Shown here piece after piece: positions 46,847 to 55,729 of a DNA stretch of 64,000 nucleotides (positions are counted from its first letter, which is position 1; every line of letters begins with the position of its first letter). The position numbers and the translations under genes are program-made. The stretch comes from Gammaproteobacteria bacterium 50_400_T64 (GTDB taxonomy: Bacteria; Pseudomonadota; Gammaproteobacteria; Pseudomonadales; Porticoccaceae): the NCBI GenBank assembly GCA_002162755.1, contig MAAS01000022.1, forward strand, positions 52,240-116,239, given 5' to 3'. The notes beneath the pieces were generated by a model. It was given only the letters and a program-made list of their open reading frames with translations, made no database searches and was not told the origin of the DNA.

Positions 46847-47704
46847 TTAAGCAGCCAGTAAAGCTTTTTCTTTTCTTCGGCGGCGGATTGAAACCAAACC
46901 AGAAGATGCCAGACCTAAGCCCAACAATGCAACCATACTAGGCTCTGGGATGCCTGTTTTGGTGATAGCGCCGATGCTGAAGTCAACGGCAGTTGTGTCA
47001 TTGATATTGAAGACTAACTGTATTGCACCAACATTAGTCATATCAGCCACTCCAGCACCACCACAGCGCTGTGCACTAACACCCGTCGGTAGGGGTGGGG
47101 AGCCAACAAGACCACAACCTACTGCATCTTCAAAGAAAGAAAAGAATATCTCGCTGTAATGAGTACCTGCAACGGCTTCTAAATCAAACTCAGTCCAATG
47201 TGTATCATCTGTGTAAATACCAATAGTAAAGTCCCAATTCAGATCTGCAGTTAAAACATCAAAGATAAAACGATCACAACCTCCGACGGGGCAACCTATC
47301 TGGTGGACTAAATTTTCGCCAATGCCATTTGTCTGCATTCCTGTCTTCGTTAGAGCTGCCGTCCCATCATTGCCGTCATACTGAATCGTACCCAGAGAAG
47401 TAATGTTGTTATCACTACTAAAGGTTAGTATGCCGCTGTCAACCAATATATTAGACGATTGCGACGATTGCGCGAGAGCAGATGTACCAGTATCTGATGT
47501 CTCTGTAATTTCTAAACTGCGGTAACCACCAATAATATCTGAAGACGAACCCACCTCACCATATTGAGTCGCGCCGGAAGCACCTACTTGCCCAGCAGTA
47601 GTAACAAGCTGAGCATCGGTAAACAAATCAATAATATTGGCCTGCGCACCAACACTTAAGGTCAGTAATGCAGTAGCACCCGCTATTTTAACTTTATTCA
47701 ACAT
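46847..47704 (-). CDS. PEP-CTERM protein, exosortase substrate
   Basis: 285 aa. An N-terminal signal peptide ('VKIAGATALLTLSVGAQA') leads to a mature part rich in Ser, Thr, Gly, Asn and Asp. The C-terminus has the sorting signal: 'GIPEPSMVALLGLGLASSGLV' (PEP box then membrane helix) and then a basic tail 'RRRRKEK'. Exosortase would cut near PEP and release the protein for attachment or secretion. ATG 47704 is used because AGGAG is 8 bases upstream, though another ATG is 6 bases earlier. The gene has a sigma-54 promoter and two PEP-CTERM boxes upstream. Confidence 0.92.
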   Translation of the reverse strand: MLNKVKIAGATALLTLSVGAQANIIDLFTDAQLVTTAGQVGASGATQYGEVGSSSDIIGGYRSLEITETSDTGTSALAQSSQSSNILVDSGILTFSSDNNITSLGTIQYDGNDGTAALTKTGMQTNGIGENLVHQIGCPVGGCDRFIFDVLTADLNWDFTIGIYTDDTHWTEFDLEAVAGTHYSEIFFSFFEDAVGCGLVGSPPLPTGVSAQRCGGAGVADMTNVGAIQLVFNINDTTAVDFSIGAITKTGIPEPSMVALLGLGLASSGLVSIRRRRKEKALLAA

Positions 47705-47797
47705 AATCATTCTCCTTTTATTTCCTTTACGGAAATGGTCTCTGTTATAAACAAGAAGTAAGTAACAAGACTATTCCCACCTCTTACCTAATACTAA

Positions 47798-47812
47798 GCT
47801 AATACTGTGCCA
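47798..47812 (-). promoter_or_regulatory. sigma-54 promoter of the PEP-CTERM gene
   Basis: The minus strand reads TGGCACAGTATTAGC: the -24 box TGGCAC is perfect and the -12 GC is at exact spacing, with one mismatch (TAGC for TTGC). It lies about 95 bp upstream of the start codon and 74 bp downstream of the box at 47886. Confidence 0.78.
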
Positions 47813-47885
47813 TCTTTTAAATATTGATTTAAAACAATGGGTTATGAATTACAGGCTTAACCCCCACCCTCATCTACACTCAGTA

Positions 47886-47902
47886 TGTAAAAAAATCTGA
47901 CA
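47886..47902 (+). promoter_or_regulatory. PEP-CTERM box (putative PrsR site), copy 2
   Basis: TGTAAAAAAATCTGACA, one base different from the copies at 27868 and 48099. The flanks (TAT before and CTT after) match those of copy 1. Confidence 0.78.
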
Positions 47903-47913
47903 CTTTAAAAAGA

Positions 47914-47974
47914 CGGGTAATCGCTTAGCAATTACTTACTGGCACCTTGCTGGGCGTAGGCAGGCGATTACCCG
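47914..47974. repeat. inverted repeat CGGGTAATCGC
   Basis: CGGGTAATCGC (47914-47924) and GCGATTACCCG (47964-47974) are perfect inverted repeats 39 bp apart. It lies between the two PEP-CTERM boxes; a protein-binding site or an RNA stem are both possible. Confidence 0.5.
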
Positions 47975-48062
47975 CCCAGACAGTGATTCTAATGCCTTTT
48001 TTTAAACAAAAGACTCATAACAATTGAAACAGGGGCACGTAAAGCCCTCTTCTACCAAGTAT

Positions 48063-48145
48063 CAGCTTTCTTGATATTTACACTTACTCAATAGTAAGTG
48101 TAAAAAAAGCTGACAACCGAGGCGCTTACCCTCTGTTGTCAGCTT
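48063..48145. promoter_or_regulatory. overlapping inverted repeats with alternative pairing
   Basis: TTTACACTTACT (48077-48088) pairs with AGTAAGTGTAAA (48093-48104), and the stem can extend through TCAGCTTT. AGCTGACAAC (48108-48117) pairs with GTTGTCAGCT (48136-48145). The right part of the first stem overlaps the left part of the second, so the two hairpins exclude each other. It contains the third PEP-CTERM box. Confidence 0.6.
48099..48115 (+). promoter_or_regulatory. PEP-CTERM box (putative PrsR site), copy 3
   Basis: TGTAAAAAAAGCTGACA, same orientation as the other two copies. It is 200 bp upstream of copy 2 and within the alternative hairpin region. No gene starts next to it except the PEP-CTERM gene further left. 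Confidence 0.7.
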
Positions 48146-48258
48146 CAGTGGTGTGACGATAAAGCGCAATGGGTGTACAGCACGGTCTACACGCGTTTAA
48201 TCAGTCCTTTTATTACCGAGTCACCCAGCAAAAATGGGGTACAAATAGAAGCAAGCTC

Positions 48259-50964
48259 TTAGTTCTGCCCAAGTATTGATTTGATTTGTTTTTGCCGAGA
48301 CAAGAAGGCGGTATTGTCTGGCTGCTTTGCCAGGGCCCGCTCGATCATACGCTGGGCGCCAACATAATCTTTATTGGCTAGCATCGCCCCTGAGAGGGTA
48401 TCCATCGCAGCGGCATCTTCCGGCACCAAAGCATAAGCCCTTTTAGCATAAGCCAGAGCATCTTTGGGCATGGAGTCTGTCAATAGCGATGCCAGGTTAT
48501 TTAATGCCAGCGCATCATCAGCCGCATCCTTTAACAGCGCCTCGTAGGTTGCAATGGCATCGTCGCTGCGCTGTAAGACCAGGTACCGCAGTGCCAGGTC
48601 GTGTTTAACCAGTCGTTCCTGTGGATGTGCTTTCGCCCAGCCCTGCAAAGAGGCCAACGCTGTACTTTTGTTGCCATTACGCCATTGCGCTCTTGTTAAG
48701 CGCAACAAAGTGGCGGTATTGGGATTACTATCGAATAGTTGCTGATAAGCAATAATAGCTGCTGGCAGGTCATTCGTTAATTCAGCGAGCTGGGCTTTAA
48801 TTAAGACCAACTCAGCACTCTCCTGTTTAACAACGCCTTCCAGCTCTGCCACCCATTTCTTTGCCTCTTCAATATTCTTATCGTCAATGGCCATACGCGC
48901 CAGCGCTACTTTGGCCGGCACATAGCGGGTATCCAACTGTGCAGTGGTAATAAGTTCGTCATGCATTACCGCCCTTTCGTTCAACCCTCGGGCCGCTTGA
49001 GCAAGGTAAAAATGTACAACGGCCGTTTGGGGTGCCAATTCAAGTAGCGCGGTCAACGCTTGACGTGCATCAGCAAATTGACCCGCTGCCAGTAGAGCTT
49101 CGGCACGCAAGCCAAGAATATTGGCTTTTTGTGCATTGTCACTACCATAGGCATTAAGAAGGAGATCAATAGTTTTTTGAGCCGTATTACCTTCGAGATA
49201 AATTCGCCCTAACATTAATTGAAATTCCACACGGGAATCGACCTCAATGGCCTCTTCAAGAATTATGACGATACCTGCCTGGTTACCCTGCATTTTCTGC
49301 AGAGTAACAAGGTTGATCACCGTCTGGTAATCCCCCGGACGATAGGTGAGCGCCTTTTGAAGATGTTGCTCCGCCTTATCAAATTCCTTATTACGGATAG
49401 CCAGAGCAGCAAGGCCGTTATAGACCGAGGTGGCACTGGGGTCGATATTCAAGGCCTTCTGTAACGCTTTTTCAGCAGACTTATTATCATTTAACCCCAT
49501 ATGCACCATGCCCAGCAGGGCATAGGGTAGCGCCTGATCGGAGTTGAGTGACAAATGCTGTTCGGCCAGTGCCAGCGCTTCAGTGTTTTTACCGGCACTC
49601 ATATACTGTCGTACCAGTGTTTCAACTACCTGGCCGTTATCAGGCTCTAGCTGATAAGCTTTCTCCAGTTGCAATAAGCTAGCCTCAACCTGTCCTTGTT
49701 TAGCCAATAAGTTACCTAAACGTATTTGCGTTTCCATTGATCCGGGTTGAGCTTGTGCCGCTTTCATCAAACTGGCCAAAGCCGTTTGTCCACCGCCTTG
49801 ATTCAAAGCAGCGCCGGCAAAAAGGTTTAAGGCCATGAGGTCATCAGGGAATCTTTCCAGAACACTCGAGATCAAGTACTGGGCGTGATCGGGATTACCT
49901 TCAGCCAATTCGACCTGAGCCAGTAGTGTTTGCGCAAACACATTGCCGGGATTAGCCTTTAAATGTCGCTCCAACTGGTCTTTAGCGGAGGAAAAATTAC
50001 CAAGATATGCATTCGTAGAACCACCATAGAACAGGCCCAGCAGGTGCCCAGGATCCTTAGCCAACAAGGCATCAAACGGGGCTTTGGCATCGTTAAAATG
50101 CTGCTGTTTAAATGCCAGAGAGCCTTCTAAATAATCAATCCTAGGGCTACCCTTTATGCGTTGTTTTAAAAGATCAATTATTTCTTGTGCTTGATCAAAC
50201 TGCTTTTTCTGAATAAGAATAAGGGCTAACTGTTGCTGGGCTTTGCTTTTGTATAAAGGATGTTGTGCCGCTGATCGATAGGCTTGCTCAGCAAGCTCGA
50301 GGTTATTATCGCTTAGCTCGATCAGACCAAGAAGGTTTTGCGCAAAAGCAAAATCCGGTATTTGCTTGAGTACTACGGCGATATGCTGCCTAGCAACATC
50401 ATACTGATTATTCACCACCGCGAGTTGCGCCTGACCGGTTCTGGCTTCTGCATTCGCGCTGTCTAGCTGCAAAGCCTGTTCATACATTTGCCCTGCCGCA
50501 TCTGGCCTAATCAAACCCAGGTAGGCATGCCCCTTAAGCGCCAATAAATTAGCTTTCTTGTAAATCGACGTCGGAGCAAGCCCTTCTGTACTATCAATCA
50601 TCTCCTGAAATTTACCCAAGGCTAACAACACACGTGCCAAAGGTACTGCTACCGCCCCTCGCTCGACGCCATAATCAACGGCTCGATAAAACTCCTTCTC
50701 TGCGGCAACAACGGCACCCTGCTCAAGGTAAAGAGTCCCCAGTAAGTAGCGCGCTTCCGAATGACGAGGTGCCTTTTGTAAGGCATTTTTGAGATCAATA
50801 ATTGCAGCCTTAATGGCTCCATTTGACTGCTGCTCGATAGCCCTTGCCACATATTCATCGGGAGTAAGGTCTTTACTACATGCCGATGACAGCAAGAGCC
50901 CTGTACTTATTAACAATATAGATAACAGGTTTTTAGGACGCCGACGCTTTAGAATTCCGTACAT
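48259..50964 (-). CDS. prsT: PEP-CTERM system TPR-repeat lipoprotein PrsT (copy 2)
   Basis: 901 aa. Lipobox 'LLLSSACSKD' near residue 28, then 'YVARAIEQQSNGAIKAAIIDLKNAL' and a long array of tetratricopeptide repeats. It is the paralog of the gene at 37710 and shares the same order of domains. ATG 50964 is preferred over one seven codons earlier since GAGGT lies in front of it. It lies 550 bp upstream of the PEP-CTERM gene on the same strand but the intervening promoter suggests separate control. Confidence 0.9.
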   Translation of the reverse strand: MYGILKRRRPKNLLSILLISTGLLLSSACSKDLTPDEYVARAIEQQSNGAIKAAIIDLKNALQKAPRHSEARYLLGTLYLEQGAVVAAEKEFYRAVDYGVERGAVAVPLARVLLALGKFQEMIDSTEGLAPTSIYKKANLLALKGHAYLGLIRPDAAGQMYEQALQLDSANAEARTGQAQLAVVNNQYDVARQHIAVVLKQIPDFAFAQNLLGLIELSDNNLELAEQAYRSAAQHPLYKSKAQQQLALILIQKKQFDQAQEIIDLLKQRIKGSPRIDYLEGSLAFKQQHFNDAKAPFDALLAKDPGHLLGLFYGGSTNAYLGNFSSAKDQLERHLKANPGNVFAQTLLAQVELAEGNPDHAQYLISSVLERFPDDLMALNLFAGAALNQGGGQTALASLMKAAQAQPGSMETQIRLGNLLAKQGQVEASLLQLEKAYQLEPDNGQVVETLVRQYMSAGKNTEALALAEQHLSLNSDQALPYALLGMVHMGLNDNKSAEKALQKALNIDPSATSVYNGLAALAIRNKEFDKAEQHLQKALTYRPGDYQTVINLVTLQKMQGNQAGIVIILEEAIEVDSRVEFQLMLGRIYLEGNTAQKTIDLLLNAYGSDNAQKANILGLRAEALLAAGQFADARQALTALLELAPQTAVVHFYLAQAARGLNERAVMHDELITTAQLDTRYVPAKVALARMAIDDKNIEEAKKWVAELEGVVKQESAELVLIKAQLAELTNDLPAAIIAYQQLFDSNPNTATLLRLTRAQWRNGNKSTALASLQGWAKAHPQERLVKHDLALRYLVLQRSDDAIATYEALLKDAADDALALNNLASLLTDSMPKDALAYAKRAYALVPEDAAAMDTLSGAMLANKDYVGAQRMIERALAKQPDNTAFLSRQKQIKSILGQN

Positions 50965-51126
50965 TACATACCTCTTTTTAATCAAATCTAACCAATACCA
51001 TTATGAATTCTACATCAAACGCCTTGCCATGCGTGTCAATGAGAAGGTGGACATTCGGGTCATGGGGGCATACCTGAAATAGTAGACAAGTAACAAACCC
51101 TTAATTAAGAGTAGGCCACCTCCAAT

Positions 51127-54100
51127 TTATGCGTTTTCCTCATTATTTTCTTTTTCTAATAAGGCATAAATTTTTTCAAGTTTAACCATGTCATCACCGT
51201 CGTAGCCTGAATATTTAAGCCTATCAAGGTAACGCCGCGCTCTGACGATATAACCGATATCCCAGCCCTGCTTTTTCATATGCAAGAGTAGTGATTGTGC
51301 TGCCAATAAATTAAACGGCCTTATTTTTGAATCGTCATTGGCAAGCTGCTCAAAATACTTAATCGCCTGACTGGTATCACCCGAATGTAATGCGAGCACG
51401 CCCTTCTCATAGTATTCTTTTTGCTCTGGGGTTTTGATCGCATCAAGTAACTCTCGCTCTTCAAACTGTGGTGAAACACCAATAGCAACACTAGCCCGAC
51501 GAGCAAGATCGGCAAGCAAACCAACAGGTGCACTTGATAAACTCAACATGTCTACCTGGGTAGATTTATCTCTGTAGCAAACCAAATACCCTAATGGAAT
51601 AACAAACAACGTTAGCATTGTCGAAAAAGCCAAGCCCCATACAATAGTTGTCGCAACGGGCCCCCAAATTAAGGAACTACCCCCAAGACCTACGGCTAGA
51701 GAGAAAAGGCCTGCAATAGTAGTCAACGAAGTAATCGTTATCGGCATCACTCTACGCCTGGCGGCAAACGTTATTGCAGTGGCAACAGTCATTTTTTTTC
51801 TAAGATTATTATTCGCCGTAGATATCAATACAATTGCATCATTGGCGGCAATACCAGCAAGTGCAACTGCACCGTAGAGCGTAAAAAGACTCATTGGGTT
51901 AGCACTAATAAAAAGACCCAGCACAACACCGATAAAAGCAAGAGGAATAACAGCTAACACGATTAACGGCTGAATATAGCTATTAAACTGCGTACCAAGA
52001 ACGAGATAAATCAAACCCAAACCCAAAACAAAAAGCATCAACATAGCACCTAGGCTATCCTTAATGTCATCCATTTCCCCCGAAAAATCAAGACTGATCC
52101 CTGGGAATTTTGAACTTACCTCTGACCAACGCTGCTTGATCACCCCGTTAGCACTCAAGGTATCAGTAATTGCGAAGTCCAAACTTGCCTCAAGTGTTAC
52201 AGCACGCCGAAAATTTTGGTGCCTAATATTACTAACAGTCGAATGCTCTTGATAGGTCAACAGCTCACCCAGAGCTATACCACCGCCTGTCTTAAGACCT
52301 ATATTGTGTGCCATAAATGTATCGATATCTTGCAATGTTGACGGTTTTGCACGGACACGAACATCTAACCTTTCACCTTTGTATTGAGTATTGGCGACAA
52401 TTTCACCATCAACGTAGAGGTGAACTGCACGAGTCACATCCCGGGGGTTTAAACCCGTTCGCGTAATAGTGTCTGGATTAAGCTGAACCCGCAGCTCCAT
52501 ACCGCCCTTAGTGTCATCATCCGTTATATCATCAACGCCAGGCATATCAGCCAAAATATCTTTTAGACTAGACAAGGCTCTTCTGATTTCATCGATATCA
52601 TCACCGCGAATTTTTAGACTTATAGGTTTCGATGTAGGCGGGCCCATTTTGCGCTTTAAAAAAGAAATATTAATTGGGCCTGGCACAGACATAACCTGAT
52701 CTTCAACCGCATCAATAATCTCCTGTATATCTCGAGCATCAGAAGTTGCAGGATTAAAACTGACAAAAATTTGCCCCCTGTCATCGCCCGTCAGAACCTC
52801 TTTATCAGTGAATTGCTGACCTGAATAATGAACAACGCCCCGGGCCTCACCGGGACGCAACTCTGCCTCGATAACTTGCTGTATTTTATCGAGAGTAGCG
52901 CTGGTTTTTACGAGAGTCGTACCAGGCTGCATTTCGACGTTGACGTAAAAAAGCCGATAATAATCGGAGGCAAAAAAATCAATTCTGACCAAACCTGAAA
53001 CCAAAATAACGGTAACAAGCGTCAACAACAGACAAATACCATACAAGCCTCGTTTTGGGCGACGCAGCATTGCAACTAGTAGATGTGTGTAATCATTTTT
53101 TAGACGCTGTGTTGCTCTGTTACGCAATAACTGGATTTTATTTCGCCGAACCATGTTAGGTTCAAACTCAATGATGTGGCTGGGTAAGATCCAAAAAGCC
53201 TCGATCAGACTAATGACTAGCGCAACACTAACCACCAGTGGTACGACGCGCATAAAATCGCCAAGCACACCCGGTAACAGCATAAGCGGTAAAAAAGCCG
53301 CTATAGTGGTGAGCACAGCAGTTGTAACCGGTGATACCACTTCGCTCAACGCGTCCTGAACTGCCTGCGTAGCATCCATACCACGCAATAGGCGGTAGTG
53401 TGCTGCCTCAACGACAACAACAGCATCGTCTACGAGCATGCCTAGACTGATAACAATACCCAATAAAATTGAAATATTGAGCGTTTCACCAATAAGGGCC
53501 ATAACGCCAAAAGTGCCGGCTAAAACAAACGCAATGCCCACACTGGTAAAGAGTGCCATTTTGAAACCAAGAAAGGCCCACGTCATCAGCATAACGAGCA
53601 GCAAGCCAATGACAGCATTGCGCTCCATAACCCCAAGTGATGCTTTAGTCGATTCAGTTTGATCATCCAATAGCACCAACTGAACACCCGTTCGTTCTGC
53701 CAGCTGATTTTTTTGCTCGATATAACTTGTTACCTTTTCCAGTAACTTAAGGTTGTTTACCTTGCCTTTCTTGTAAATAAGTAGCAAAACGGCAGGGCTT
53801 CCCTTATAACGAACCAGCTCGCCAGGGTCTTCTCTGCCTCTGTAGACATCGGCAATATTACGCAATAACACTTCACCCTGCTCGCTAGCGATGGGGAAGG
53901 ATCCAACGTAGTTTGGATCACTACTGGTACCGGTTAAACGAATCAACCATTTTTGATCGCCCAGAGTCACATCACCGGCAGCAAGATCTTGGAAATATGC
54001 CTTTACTGTATCCGCTAGATCAACAGCAGACACCCCTAGGCCTAGTAATCGATCCGATAGAAATTCAACCTTTAATTCTGCACCCCTTTCACCGACGGAG

Positions 54101-54621
54101 AGGATGTCATCAACGCCTGCCATGCGCTCCAGATCATCCTGCACACCTTGGGCGAAGCTCTGCAAAGAATCCTCATCTGCCTCTCCATAAACAACCAGTG
54201 TGGCGGTAGGGAATGCTTTTGAACTCGTAAGCTCAAAAACTTCAGGCTGCTTTACTGATGCTGGTAGCTCATCTTGACTAGCTTGTAGCTCCCGCCGTAA
54301 GTCCGTCATTCTCTTGTCAAAATCAGCATCGCTAATATCGCCAAACCTGACCAAAATACTCGAGACTCCCTCCCGACTGGTACTGGACACAAACTTCACA
54401 TCAGCTACCCGCTTGATGCCATTTTCAAGGGGCTTGGTAACTCTGACCTCCACATCAGGTGCAGTCGCGCCCGGCCAATAGGCCCAAACCTGTACCCAAT
54501 TAAAATTGATACTTGGATCCTGCTCTCTAGGAAGTTGCTGATAAGACATCCATCCGAGTACAAGCACCAACAATAAAGTAAGGTTGGTTAAGGTATGATT
54601 TTTGAGCAGTTTCGCAAACAT
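51127..54621 (-). CDS. RND family transporter permease with C-terminal cytosolic TPR-like extension
   Basis: 1164 aa. Two-halved RND permease with 'QLPREQDPSINFNWVQVW' and the Asp pair in 'GMLVDDAVVVVEAAHYRLL'. In the second half, the place of the AcrB Lys is taken by 'GIAANDAIVLIS', so the proton pathway differs from drug pumps of the HAE1 group. The last 150 residues after the final membrane helix form a soluble helical tail with 'YEKGVLALHSGDTSQAIKYFEQ', TPR-like. The start ATG is a few bases after the adaptor stop codon. Substrate unknown. Confidence 0.88.
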   Translation of the reverse strand: MFAKLLKNHTLTNLTLLLVLVLGWMSYQQLPREQDPSINFNWVQVWAYWPGATAPDVEVRVTKPLENGIKRVADVKFVSSTSREGVSSILVRFGDISDADFDKRMTDLRRELQASQDELPASVKQPEVFELTSSKAFPTATLVVYGEADEDSLQSFAQGVQDDLERMAGVDDILSVGERGAELKVEFLSDRLLGLGVSAVDLADTVKAYFQDLAAGDVTLGDQKWLIRLTGTSSDPNYVGSFPIASEQGEVLLRNIADVYRGREDPGELVRYKGSPAVLLLIYKKGKVNNLKLLEKVTSYIEQKNQLAERTGVQLVLLDDQTESTKASLGVMERNAVIGLLLVMLMTWAFLGFKMALFTSVGIAFVLAGTFGVMALIGETLNISILLGIVISLGMLVDDAVVVVEAAHYRLLRGMDATQAVQDALSEVVSPVTTAVLTTIAAFLPLMLLPGVLGDFMRVVPLVVSVALVISLIEAFWILPSHIIEFEPNMVRRNKIQLLRNRATQRLKNDYTHLLVAMLRRPKRGLYGICLLLTLVTVILVSGLVRIDFFASDYYRLFYVNVEMQPGTTLVKTSATLDKIQQVIEAELRPGEARGVVHYSGQQFTDKEVLTGDDRGQIFVSFNPATSDARDIQEIIDAVEDQVMSVPGPINISFLKRKMGPPTSKPISLKIRGDDIDEIRRALSSLKDILADMPGVDDITDDDTKGGMELRVQLNPDTITRTGLNPRDVTRAVHLYVDGEIVANTQYKGERLDVRVRAKPSTLQDIDTFMAHNIGLKTGGGIALGELLTYQEHSTVSNIRHQNFRRAVTLEASLDFAITDTLSANGVIKQRWSEVSSKFPGISLDFSGEMDDIKDSLGAMLMLFVLGLGLIYLVLGTQFNSYIQPLIVLAVIPLAFIGVVLGLFISANPMSLFTLYGAVALAGIAANDAIVLISTANNNLRKKMTVATAITFAARRRVMPITITSLTTIAGLFSLAVGLGGSSLIWGPVATTIVWGLAFSTMLTLFVIPLGYLVCYRDKSTQVDMLSLSSAPVGLLADLARRASVAIGVSPQFEERELLDAIKTPEQKEYYEKGVLALHSGDTSQAIKYFEQLANDDSKIRPFNLLAAQSLLLHMKKQGWDIGYIVRARRYLDRLKYSGYDGDDMVKLEKIYALLEKENNEENA

Positions 54622-54623
54622 AA

Positions 54624-55640
54624 TCAAGGCTCAATAATTCTGACAGTATCTCCATCATTAATTTTAAAACGCCCGTTAATAATAATGGCGCTGTCTTTCG
54701 AGAGGTTTTTACCAAACGCCGCAGGCTGCCCGGCACTTGCACCCGTAATAGGGACGAATTTAGCCTTGCCACTCACAGCCAGGAAAACACCCAGACCCTT
54801 GCGCCTCACCAATAGCTCTGCTGGCACGAAGGGCGAAGGCGTATGCCATTCGGTACGCCCCGCACTGCCCGGAAAGGCTTTGTCAGCAGCAAACTCCAAA
54901 CGTACTTCATAACTTCGTATACGGCTCTCCATCAATGGCAGAATAGCCCTCAGTGAAAGCGGGTAGCGTTTATCATTGGCAATAAATGCAACGCCTTTTG
55001 CTTGCTTTAGCAGCTCTAAGTCCTGCTCCTGTACCTTGGCAGAGACTTCAACGTTATCCCTATCCAATAAGCGTAATATGGGGCTACCAGGTACTAGGTA
55101 ATCACCAAGATTAGCCAATTTAGAAATCACAACCGCATCAAAGGGCGCACGAATAGCGCATTTAGCGACTGCCCGTTCGGTCGCCTTTAAAGATGCCTTT
55201 AAACCCTCGACATCCGCTGCAGAAATGACAGCATTGGATGTACGTCGTTCAACCTCTTCAGTAGAAATATTTCTCTTCTTCGACAACTGAGTCACTTTTT
55301 TCAGCCGGGAGCGGTCAAACTTTAAGGTGGCTCGTTGAGCGGTGAGTGCTGCGTTAGCTTGAGTAACTGCGATTTCGTAGTCCTCGCATTCCATATTGGC
55401 GACAACATCACCCTGTTTAACGCTATCCCCTACTCTTACATTGATGCCTTTGAGGATACCCTTAAGCTCGGTGCTCACACGAGTATCATTTAAACTTAGG
55501 GTGGTGGCCGGTGCATCGCGCACTGGGTAAAAAAGCACTTCTGACAGCTTCTTTGTAGTCACAGGCGTGCCATCAGCGGCTACCTGTGCGAAAAAACAAA
55601 TACTAAAAACAAATAAAACACTTTTATAAAAACATTTCAT
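54624..55640 (-). CDS. RND periplasmic adaptor (HlyD/AcrA-like)
   Basis: 338 aa. Signal peptide 'SVLFVFSICFFAQVAA' without a lipobox, so it is probably a soluble or loosely attached periplasmic protein. The lipoyl-type 'LKGILKGINVRVGDSVKQGDVVA', coiled-coil hairpin and 'CAIRAPFDAVVI' are seen. Partner of the permease that follows directly. No outer-membrane channel gene is present nearby. Confidence 0.87.
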   Translation of the reverse strand: MKCFYKSVLFVFSICFFAQVAADGTPVTTKKLSEVLFYPVRDAPATTLSLNDTRVSTELKGILKGINVRVGDSVKQGDVVANMECEDYEIAVTQANAALTAQRATLKFDRSRLKKVTQLSKKRNISTEEVERRTSNAVISAADVEGLKASLKATERAVAKCAIRAPFDAVVISKLANLGDYLVPGSPILRLLDRDNVEVSAKVQEQDLELLKQAKGVAFIANDKRYPLSLRAILPLMESRIRSYEVRLEFAADKAFPGSAGRTEWHTPSPFVPAELLVRRKGLGVFLAVSGKAKFVPITGASAGQPAAFGKNLSKDSAIIINGRFKINDGDTVRIIEP

Positions 55641-55729
55641 CGCACAATGACATCCATGGTATTCGGTTTCTACCAGTACAGCGTGGGTCGCTAACAGGGT
55701 GGCTTAGCAGCTAGATGGAGTAGAACAAC

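Noticed and set aside
47940..47954. TGGCACCTTGCTGGG as a plus-strand sigma-54 promoter
   Set aside because: The -24 box is good but no GC lies at the required -12 distance, and no gene starts downstream on that strand.
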